Shown: piece after piece, positions 1 through 5,203 of the stretch
How positions within the stretch are numbered: position 1 is the stretch's first letter
How the letters are laid out: each line of letters opens with the position of its first letter
NCBI GenBank assembly: GCA_021791295.1
Contig: JAJYWW010000114.1
Span: 1 to 5,203 of the forward strand
DNA length: 5,203 nt
Direction: 5' to 3'
Source: a bacterium
GTDB taxonomy: Bacteria; SZUA-79; Acidulodesulfobacterales; Acidulodesulfobacteraceae
The notes under the pieces: generated by a model
The model's input: the letters and a program-made list of their open reading frames with translations, nothing else
The model's database searches: none
Told to the model about the DNA's origin: nothing
Program-made: the position numbers and the translations under genes

Positions 1-1621
1 TAGTATTGTCGTCGGACAGCAGTTTTCCGATATATGGATTAAAAACCGCCCTGTCGTCCTGCTCGGTTATATTTTCCGTAATTTTAAGCTTATACTCCTT
101 ATCGCAAATTTTAGATGCTTTTTCCCTCGAATAATCGTCGCTTAACGCAAGCCATATCGTCGATCTTATGTTTCCTATCAAAGAATTTAATTTTTCTTCG
201 GAGCCGAGCTTAAGTTTTAAAGAGCTGTAACTCTGCGTTAAAACTATATTAACCGCTTTAGACTGCCTGCATCTTGCGAAAAATTCCGCATCGGACTCTA
301 TATCGCCGGAAGTCACGTAATTCTGGTATTCGTCGCAGATAAATAAAACCGGCCTCTTAGTATTTACTTTGTCGTCTATGACGGACTTGTAAACCCTGTT
401 TAAAACCGTTCTGAAGTAATCTAATTTCATCATTATGCCTATAATTTTTCCGGTTAAACCGTATTTTGATTCGGACATGTTTAATATAACTATTTTCCCC
501 GAATTAACGGCTTCATGAAAACCCGGAAAATTAAGCTTTTCCTGCGGAGCACAGAAAGTATCTTTAAAAACAGGCTTTATAAAATCGCTGCATACCCTTA
601 AAGATTCGCTTTTTATAATCGACTTGGTTCTTTCGTCGAGACCTGCGTAATCGGCTCCAGCAAAATAAGATACCGCTAATTTAAGCTCGTTTACGTAAGT
701 TTCGGTTTTGTCGGATTTTATTCTTATTAAATTTTTGGCGTAATCTATAATGCTGTTAAGTTTATTATCGTCGGACAATATTTCGTATATATCGCTTAAA
801 GTTGCGTAGTCCATGCAAAGCCTTATTATATTTAGCGAATTTGCCAGAAGATTAATGGATTTATCTTTCCAGAAACTGTCCTGCCTGCCGTCGTTTGAAT
901 TCATATTTTCCAAAACCGAGTATAATCTTTCCGCTATAATTTTAGCGTCAAGTTGCGGATAATGCACAGGATTAAAGTAGTAACCCGAACCAGGTTCTAT
1001 TATGACTATATCTTCTGCTCTGCCGTTCCGCTTTAGTATAGAAACCGCCTCTTTCCAAAAATCGCCTTTAACGTCCAATATTAATCCGCCTATTTTTTCA
1101 TCCCGAGAATCGTTTTTGTATTTAACAAGCTGGTCTAAAAAAGGATATGCGCAGGCCGTGGTTTTACCCGTTCCCGTCGAACCGAGCACTAATATTCCCG
1201 TATAAAGGCCTTTTGCGTCCATAGTAAGCCAGTCCGGTTTTTCTTTTCCTATCCCGTTTTTTTCGTGTATTTCTCCTATGACTAACTGAAGTTCGCCGCT
1301 TTCAGGCCATATCATGGCATTTAAATTTTTTGATTTTTTGCCGGTTAATTTATTTTTAATTTTTTTATCGCCGTCCGGTTTTAAATATAAATATTTGTTA
1401 AAAATTATGTTCGTCAGAGTATATGAAGACGCAAACCATGTAGTTAAGGGAATAAAAATAACCGCAAGCTTTACTCCTTTAAAATATGCAAAATAGTAAA
1501 ATATTTTTTCGTCGAAGAAAAATCCGGATATAAGAAACAGATAAATTAATTCTACGGCGAAAATACCGCCCGAAACCGATAATTTAACGATAAAAGCTCC
1601 GTTTTTTTTGCCGCTTTTCAT
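1..1621 (-). CDS. virD4: VirD4/TraD-like type IV coupling protein (3' end missing)
   Basis: Inner-membrane ATPase that by family recruits the relaxosome or effector and feeds it into the T4SS channel. The frame is open for 540 codons from the ATG at 1621 and runs off the left edge. Two hydrophobic segments (about residues 9-36 and 46-66) fit the usual N-terminal membrane anchor. Then follow Walker A GSTGTGKTT (147-155, Lys153), the VirD4/TraG-type DVKGDF motif (183-188), FNP (216-218), an all-alpha-looking stretch (about 245-370), and Walker B VLFICDEYQ with Asp430-Glu431. A downstream FARCRQS...LTQSYSSLK block (Gln463) and a GN-R--I-L---D pattern match the TraG/TraD C-terminal recognition region. 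The ATG overlaps the preceding TGA (ATGA) and has an AGGGAG ribosome binding site 9 bases upstream, which fixes the start. Family is secure; VirD4, TraD or TraG subtype is not, and the C-terminal substrate-binding tail is outside the window. Confidence 0.9.
   Translation of the reverse strand, partial: MKSGKKNGAFIVKLSVSGGIFAVELIYLFLISGFFFDEKIFYYFAYFKGVKLAVIFIPLTTWFASSYTLTNIIFNKYLYLKPDGDKKIKNKLTGKKSKNLNAMIWPESGELQLVIGEIHEKNGIGKEKPDWLTMDAKGLYTGILVLGSTGTGKTTACAYPFLDQLVKYKNDSRDEKIGGLILDVKGDFWKEAVSILKRNGRAEDIVIIEPGSGYYFNPVHYPQLDAKIIAERLYSVLENMNSNDGRQDSFWKDKSINLLANSLNIIRLCMDYATLSDIYEILSDDNKLNSIIDYAKNLIRIKSDKTETYVNELKLAVSYFAGADYAGLDERTKSIIKSESLRVCSDFIKPVFKDTFCAPQEKLNFPGFHEAVNSGKIVILNMSESKYGLTGKIIGIMMKLDYFRTVLNRVYKSVIDDKVNTKRPVLFICDEYQNYVTSGDIESDAEFFARCRQSKAVNIVLTQSYSSLKLKLGSEEKLNSLIGNIRSTIWLALSDDYSREKASKICDKEYKLKITENITEQDDRAVFNPYIGKLLSDDNT
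1618..1621 (-). other. ATGA stop/start overlap joining the RavA-like and coupling-protein genes
   Basis: The TGA of the RavA-like gene (1620-1618) shares two bases with the ATG of the coupling protein (1621-1619). This arrangement usually gives translational coupling and suggests the two proteins are made together. Confidence 0.9.
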
Positions 1622-2535
1622 TTTAAAGCTCTCCCTACGACGTTTTTTACCGCTCTTATATCGGAATAATACGTCCATAAAGAAGGTTCGAGCATTTTTA
1701 AATCTTCCGCCGCAACGTAAGTCCTTTTATTTAAAACCGCCGCAGTTTTTAAAATTTTAACGGTTTCCCGCCATCTTCTGTCGGAAACTATGACCTGCTT
1801 ATTTTTTAATTCTTCTCTGATTAAATACATTTTATTTAAAATCTCGGCGCTAATTTCTGCGTTTTCTGCCGCTTTACCAAGGGTATTTATGTCTTCCTTC
1901 CGCAAAAAAACTTCTTCTCCGCATTTAGAAATTTCAAATTTTTCGATATCTCCGTCTTTAAGTTCAAGCAATTTTTTAAAATTTTCTTCGCTTCTGACGG
2001 GCATAATTTCCATTCTGAATAAAAATCTGTCGTAAAGAGGCAAAAGATTTGAATCCGAAGACTTATCCGGCCTTTCGTTAGACGACGCAAAAAGGCTTAT
2101 TAACGGAATTTTAACGGGTTCGGAGTTTCCGTAATACATTATTCTTTCGTTCATTACCGACAGCAATGAGTTTAGCGTAGAATGCGGACCTTTAAAAAAT
2201 TCGTCTATCAAAGCTATATCGCAGTTATCGATGCCGATTTTATTTTGATTCCGGCTGCGGTTTCCGGCTTTTTCTTCGCAGGAAAGAAGTTCGTCTATTT
2301 TAGTAGCCGGAGTCATTTGAAAATCGAAAAACTTTAAACCTTTCACCCTGCCGGCAAGCGCTTTTAAAACCGCCGTTTTTGCAAGTCCGGGTCCGCCTAT
2401 CAATATTGAATGTTTTCTTGAAATAACCGATAAAATTATCATATCTACGGCATTTTTTCTTTCCAGAAAATTTGCGTTTAAACCGTATTTTATAGCGTTG
2501 ATTTTATCCGTTATAGTATAAATATTATCGTTCAT
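1618..2535 (-). CDS. RavA-like MoxR-family AAA+ ATPase within the T4SS operon
   Basis: A 305-residue AAA+ protein. Walker A is GGPGLAKT (47-54), Walker B IALIDE (107-112, Asp111-Glu112), MNER lies at 128-131, sensor 1 is ASSNERP (150-156, Asn153), the LYDRFLFR block (167-174) holds arginine-finger-type residues, and the sensor 2 region is SDRRWRE (251-257). The LYDR, ASNE-P and VSDRRW...LW patterns closely resemble E. coli RavA as I recall it, placing this in the RavA branch of MoxR rather than in a generic AAA group. It ends soon after the AAA+ lid, so the RavA C-terminal part with the LARA domain (E. coli RavA is about 500 residues) is absent. The N-terminus through the ER-AV--I segment aligns with RavA, supporting the ATG at 2535. 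No good Shine-Dalgarno precedes it, so translation is probably coupled to the VirB10 gene 3 bases upstream. Cytoplasmic; no signal peptide or membrane segment. Its role in secretion is inferred only from position: remodelling or chaperoning of T4SS components is possible. Confidence 0.88.
   Translation of the reverse strand: MNDNIYTITDKINAIKYGLNANFLERKNAVDMIILSVISRKHSILIGGPGLAKTAVLKALAGRVKGLKFFDFQMTPATKIDELLSCEEKAGNRSRNQNKIGIDNCDIALIDEFFKGPHSTLNSLLSVMNERIMYYGNSEPVKIPLISLFASSNERPDKSSDSNLLPLYDRFLFRMEIMPVRSEENFKKLLELKDGDIEKFEISKCGEEVFLRKEDINTLGKAAENAEISAEILNKMYLIREELKNKQVIVSDRRWRETVKILKTAAVLNKRTYVAAEDLKMLEPSLWTYYSDIRAVKNVVGRALK
1631..1636 (-). promoter_or_regulatory. Ribosome binding site of the coupling protein
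   Basis: The minus strand reads AGGGAG, 9 bases before the ATG at 1621. It is embedded in the last codons of the RavA-like gene. Together with the ATGA overlap it decides the coupling protein start and allows both re-initiation and fresh initiation. Confidence 0.75.
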
Positions 2536-2538
2536 AAT

Positions 2539-3885
2539 TTATTTATTCATATAGAGCGGCCTTAAAAATATTATTTTAATAGGGGTACCGGCCGGCAAAG
2601 TTATGCTTATATTTTGATTGGACTGCGCATAACCGTTAAGTCCGTTTTCGGCGTCGTTAAGTTCGTTCTGCGCGACGTTTTGCCGAACCTGATCCTGAAA
2701 CGTATAAGGATTCGAAGAATTTACGCCAGATCCGCCGCCCGCAAAAATAGATGCGGCGCCGACTATGCCCTGCGCTATCGAAGTCAAGATATTTCCGGCA
2801 TAATGATTGTGGACGTAGCCTTTTACGCCTCCCGAACCGTCGGGCATCATAGCTATTGCGTCTATAGCCATAGATTTTCCCGACTGCGCTATGATTTTAT
2901 CGAAATTAATATTAAGCCTGTTTAAAGAATGTTTTACGCTTACCGTTCCGAAAAATTCGGTTCCTTTTTTGAAAACCGCTTTGCCGCCGGAATAATAACC
3001 TGAAACGGCTGCCGCAATAACTGGAACCGAAGTATTATAGGAAAAAATTTTATATTTCGTATAGGCGTTTATAACAGTGCCTTGCGGAATAGCTATTTCG
3101 GAAGAAACCGATTTAAGCTGCGAGCCGTTCCTTTTCCGTCTGCCGTCTAAAGACTTTAAATTCGGCGAACCGTCTTTTTTTATACCTCTTTCTTCATCTA
3201 AAATATATTTGCCGTAACTTGCTTTTATAAAAACCACGGTTTTTTTAGTTATCTGCGCCGCCGAACCCGTTTGCCGGCTTGAACCGTATCCTGCGCCTCC
3301 GCCCGAATTAAATTTTACGCGCCTGTTCAAATTATCCGCTTCTTTTTTAAATTTTGCGTTAAATTTTTTACCGACTTCCCCTGTCCGACCGCCGTTTAAG
3401 TCGTATTTTTCTTTATTTTTAATACCTGAACTATCAGTTTTTGACGGCTGTTTGCTATTCTCGCTTTTGCTGAAAACCGAAGGCGAAAACATTTTTTTAT
3501 CGTTTATTAACGTATCGTTTTTTACAATTTTTTTTAAAGTTTTTTCATGTTTTCCGCTTAATATATATTTTAAAAATAGCAAGGCGGTAATTAATATAAC
3601 TAAAATTATCAGCGGTAATTTAAAATAGCGTAAAAAGTCTTTTCCCGATAATTTTTTAGGTACGGTTGGACTGGAATTATAAATATCTCCGCCGACTACG
3701 GTTTGGCTTTCGTCTTCGTTTATGCCTGCGCCGTCTTTAAAATTTGCCGAATCATACATAACCGAGTTTCTGCCGCTTTTATCATATCCCGTTTTATAAG
3801 CATTACCGCCGTTATCGCCTATACTGCCGTTATTTTCCAAGTCTTCTTCTTTTATTACGTTGGAATCGTTCAAATTTTTAAACAT
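2539..3885 (-). CDS. virB10: VirB10/TrbI-like T4SS envelope-spanning protein
   Basis: A 448-residue bitopic protein of the family that bridges the inner membrane, periplasm and outer-membrane core of a T4SS. Visible layout: an acidic, Asn/Gly-rich cytoplasmic part (1-89); one membrane segment (about 90-107); a long Lys/Ser/Asn/Gly-rich periplasmic linker (about 110-215); and a VirB10-type C-terminal domain (about 265-444). Diagnostic pieces are IPQGTVINAYT (266-276), a SVPVIAAAVSG strand (286-296), KKGTEFFGT (306-314), MMPDGSGGVKGYVHNHY (346-362), a hydrophobic pair of segments at 364-383 where VirB10 has its outer-membrane antenna helices, and the final strand LPAGTPIKIIFLRPL (430-444). The linker is not proline-rich, unlike most VirB10/TrbI proteins. 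The start has an excellent GGAGGAG site 8 bases upstream, lying over the end of the VirB8-like gene. DotG/IcmE and TraB share this domain, so the exact subtype is open. Confidence 0.88.
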   Translation of the reverse strand: MFKNLNDSNVIKEEDLENNGSIGDNGGNAYKTGYDKSGRNSVMYDSANFKDGAGINEDESQTVVGGDIYNSSPTVPKKLSGKDFLRYFKLPLIILVILITALLFLKYILSGKHEKTLKKIVKNDTLINDKKMFSPSVFSKSENSKQPSKTDSSGIKNKEKYDLNGGRTGEVGKKFNAKFKKEADNLNRRVKFNSGGGAGYGSSRQTGSAAQITKKTVVFIKASYGKYILDEERGIKKDGSPNLKSLDGRRKRNGSQLKSVSSEIAIPQGTVINAYTKYKIFSYNTSVPVIAAAVSGYYSGGKAVFKKGTEFFGTVSVKHSLNRLNINFDKIIAQSGKSMAIDAIAMMPDGSGGVKGYVHNHYAGNILTSIAQGIVGAASIFAGGGSGVNSSNPYTFQDQVRQNVAQNELNDAENGLNGYAQSNQNISITLPAGTPIKIIFLRPLYMNK

Positions 3886-3888
3886 CGG

Positions 3889-4551
3889 CTACGCTCCTCC
3901 AAGTTTTAAACTGCTGAAATAAACAACTTCCAAACCGAAAGGATACTGAACGCTTCTTTTGACTCTTTTAAGAATTAATTTGTCTTCGTAAGCAGTCTCA
4001 TTTTTCACGGAAGTGTCTGAATTAGAAATTACGGTTCTTATAACATAAAGTTTTAATTCGTCGTGATTGACGGTCTGCTTAATTAAATTTATTTTTTTAA
4101 ATTTTATTTTTGAAGTAATATCCGCTTTTTCCATTTTTTGAACAAACCTGCTTCTTATAACTGCTCTGAGCGTTTTTTTGCCGTATGCTTCCGACATTTT
4201 ATTTAATGCGCGGGAAAGTTCGGTTTTTATCATTATCGAATTAAATCCGGTAAATTCCCTGACGAAACTCTTTGAAAAATATACTATTTCACCCATTCCT
4301 GTTTTATTATTGAACGGCAGATTTCTCAATACTTTTGCGTTTCCGACGGAATTAACCCTTATTACTACCGGAATCCTGTCTGCTTTATAAGTATAAAAAG
4401 CTGTCAATAAAGACGCCAAGGTAATTAAGGACATTAAAACTATTATTATTTTTAAGGTCGTGTTCTGGGCTTCCAAATCTCCCCATATCTCGTAAAACAG
4501 CCTGCCGTTTCTTTTTTTATATTCGTCTTTGTAATTAAACAGGTTCGACAT
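3889..4551 (-). CDS. virB8: VirB8/TrbF-like T4SS inner-membrane protein
   Basis: A 220-residue bitopic protein. A short charged cytoplasmic N-terminus (1-31, with YKDEYKKRNGR) precedes one membrane helix (about 32-54), followed by a periplasmic domain of about 165 residues. The RIPVVIRVNSVGNAK stretch (59-73) matches the P-V--V---G-A pattern that follows the helix in TrbF/VirB8 proteins. The alternating helix and strand pattern after it fits the NTF2-like VirB8 fold, including the late strand pair around 165-175 and 188-196. VirB8 homologues nucleate assembly of the T4SS inner-membrane complex and contact VirB6 and VirB10, whose homologues flank it here. The ATG at 4551 is preceded by AAAGGA at a suitable distance. 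It ends 3 bases before the VirB10-like start. Sequence similarity to any prototype is weak; the assignment rests on topology, the post-helix motif and neighbours. Confidence 0.78.
   Translation of the reverse strand: MSNLFNYKDEYKKRNGRLFYEIWGDLEAQNTTLKIIIVLMSLITLASLLTAFYTYKADRIPVVIRVNSVGNAKVLRNLPFNNKTGMGEIVYFSKSFVREFTGFNSIMIKTELSRALNKMSEAYGKKTLRAVIRSRFVQKMEKADITSKIKFKKINLIKQTVNHDELKLYVIRTVISNSDTSVKNETAYEDKLILKRVKRSVQYPFGLEVVYFSSLKLGGA
3894..3900 (-). promoter_or_regulatory. Strong ribosome binding site of the VirB10-like gene
   Basis: The minus strand reads GGAGGAG, ending 8 bases before the ATG at 3885. It lies inside the last codons of the VirB8-like gene (Leu-Gly-Gly-Ala) and is the best Shine-Dalgarno in the window. 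It implies independent, efficient initiation of the VirB10-like protein. Confidence 0.85.
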
Positions 4552-4574
4552 CTTTTATTTATCCTTTTATTTAT
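4552..4574 (-). repeat. Two tandem copies of an 11-base AT-rich unit in the VirB8 leader
   Basis: On the minus strand the 11-mer ATAAATAAAAG occurs twice, at 4574-4564 and 4562-4552, separated by one G, giving a 12-base period. The single G between copies helps make the Shine-Dalgarno. The copy nearest the gene directly abuts the ATG. It may be a leader element favouring an unstructured initiation region, or just AT-rich low complexity. Confidence 0.6.
4562..4567 (-). promoter_or_regulatory. Ribosome binding site of the VirB8-like gene
   Basis: The minus strand reads AAAGGA here, 10 bases before the ATG at 4551. This supports that ATG as the start of the VirB8-like gene. Confidence 0.65.
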
Positions 4575-4593
4575 CTTATTTTTTACGTTTTTT

Positions 4594-5203
4594 TTAGGAT
4601 ACGGACGCAATTCCGGCGGATACGATTTTAGATTTTACGTTTTTAATTTTTTCGTGGGCTTCCCCGCTTATTCCGTCAAATAATTTTGCTACTAAAAACG
4701 GAACCGAAACGTTTATAAATATCATTACGATAAAAACGGTTATAACCTCCGCAAAAGTAAACAATCCGATAATATTGCCTGCTCCGCTTCCGGTAGAAGG
4801 TATATCCGCGGACTCCATTTTGCTTAATATAGTAAAAAAAATAAGCTGTTCGAGCGCTACCATAACTCCCCAGAATGAAATCTCGACGAACATCTTAAAC
4901 CATTTGCCGAATATGCCCCTCATATACGGTATAGTTTCAAATCCGAGAATAATAGGGCATAGCGAAAATAAAAGTCCCAAAAAGACGAGCTGTATCAATG
5001 CCATAAAAAGTTGTATCGCAAGATAAATTATATTAAACAAAAACCAAATTATACCCATAAGAACCGCTCCCGTTATTGCATGCATAGCGCCGGCAAGCCA
5101 GGAAACGGGATTTAAATTCCAGCCGCTTTTTACGGATGCGGTGCCGTTAGAAGAAACGGTAGGTATCGAAACGGAATGAAGACTGCCCGAAATAGAAGAC
5201 ACT
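4594..5203 (-). CDS. virB6: VirB6/TrbL-like polytopic T4SS membrane protein (5' end missing)
   Basis: The C-terminal 203 codons or so of a membrane protein entering from the right edge; the frame is open at the edge. The first codon seen is a GTG, but nothing marks it as the start and it is most likely internal. Four hydrophobic segments are visible, at about residues 43-65, 66-88, 104-126 and 151-175 of the visible part. The block SLCPIILGFETIP...FGKWFKMFVEISFWG (80-112) matches the pattern around the conserved loop of TrbL/VirB6/TraJ proteins: small residues and proline, a short loop, FG-W, then a helix beginning at an aromatic. The tail after residue 176 is Lys-rich and presumably non-membrane. 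VirB6-type proteins form the inner-membrane part of the translocation channel. Sequence divergence makes the subtype uncertain, but position directly upstream of the VirB8-like gene supports the call. Confidence 0.75.
   Translation of the reverse strand, partial: VSSISGSLHSVSIPTVSSNGTASVKSGWNLNPVSWLAGAMHAITGAVLMGIIWFLFNIIYLAIQLFMALIQLVFLGLLFSLCPIILGFETIPYMRGIFGKWFKMFVEISFWGVMVALEQLIFFTILSKMESADIPSTGSGAGNIIGLFTFAEVITVFIVMIFINVSVPFLVAKLFDGISGEAHEKIKNVKSKIVSAGIASVS

Larger units (their letters stand above)
4552..4593 (-). other. 42-base spacer between the VirB6-like and VirB8-like genes
   Basis: This is the only non-coding stretch longer than 3 bases in the window. On the minus strand it is nearly all A and T with a few G. 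It contains the ribosome binding site and the short tandem repeat listed separately. I see no hairpin followed by a T-run that would act as a terminator and no convincing -35/-10 pair, so transcription probably passes straight through. Confidence 0.7.

Noticed and set aside
1..780. Recurring tcgtcggaca-like words at about 9-18 and 768-777
   Set aside because: Both encode Ser-Asp-Asp-Asn in frame in the coupling protein; chance reuse of preferred codons, not a regulatory repeat.
1002..1496. Two plus-strand open frames (1002-1205 and 1314-1496) opposite the coupling protein
   Set aside because: The minus-strand frame reads through here with Walker A and the KGD motif intact; the plus-strand peptides show nothing recognisable.
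1602..1609. Run of eight A residues (minus strand) in codons 5-7 of the coupling protein, a possible slippage site
   Set aside because: Similar A-runs are scattered through all the genes of this AT-rich window, and no stimulatory structure or useful alternative frame is seen.
2588..2595. GC-rich palindrome ccggccgg near the end of the VirB10-like gene
   Set aside because: It encodes part of the conserved LPAGTP strand and has no neighbouring repeat; best explained as coding sequence.
2614..2925. 103-residue open frame on the plus strand inside the VirB10-like gene
   Set aside because: It lies fully inside a well-supported minus-strand gene, has Arg-rich composition typical of an antisense shadow, no recognisable domain and no convincing ribosome binding site.
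3703..3909. Plus-strand hydrophobic 68-residue frame that could pass for a small membrane protein
   Set aside because: It is antisense to the start of the VirB10-like gene and its ribosome binding site; its hydrophobicity comes from complementing Asn/Asp/Lys codons.
4588..4596. T-run at the end of the VirB6-like gene as a possible terminator
   Set aside because: On the transcribed minus strand it is an A-run rather than a U-run and no stem precedes it.

Overview
The window is one strand-consistent, almost gap-free block of genes, all on the minus strand and read from right to left. It encodes the inner-membrane and coupling parts of a type IV secretion (conjugation-type) system. In transcription order it holds: the C-terminal part of a VirB6/TrbL-like polytopic membrane protein (cut by the right edge), a VirB8/TrbF-like bitopic protein, a VirB10/TrbI-like envelope-spanning protein, a MoxR/RavA-type AAA+ ATPase, and a VirD4/TraD-like coupling ATPase (cut by the left edge). 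No tRNA, rRNA, CRISPR array, insertion sequence or plus-strand gene could be supported.

The host is probably a diderm (Gram-negative-type) bacterium, because VirB10 proteins bridge inner and outer membranes. The DNA is AT-rich, with many A/T homopolymer runs and AAA, TTT and ATA-rich codons. All proteins are diverged enough from the IncP, F and Agrobacterium prototypes that I cannot name a species or plasmid family from sequence alone. Whether this is a plasmid, an integrated conjugative element or a fixed secretion system is also not visible: no relaxase, oriT, integrase or att site lies in the window.

Layout: 5203-4594 VirB6-like; a 42-base spacer with a 12-base-period repeat and a ribosome binding site; 4551-3889 VirB8-like; 3-base gap; 3885-2539 VirB10-like; 3-base gap; 2535-1618 RavA-like ATPase; ATGA stop/start overlap; 1621-1 coupling protein. 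These spacings indicate one polycistronic mRNA. Its promoter lies to the right of the window and its terminator to the left.

How the parts would work together, by family knowledge: VirB6, VirB8 and VirB10 form the inner-membrane channel and the envelope-spanning core, and the coupling ATPase delivers the DNA or protein substrate to it. The unusual member is the RavA-type MoxR ATPase. It sits between VirB10 and the coupling protein, is translationally coupled to the latter, and is not part of any standard T4SS parts list I know. RavA-type ATPases normally act with a VWA-domain partner as chaperones or remodellers of membrane complexes, so this one may assemble, remodel or gate the secretion apparatus. 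This is the main candidate for something undescribed here.
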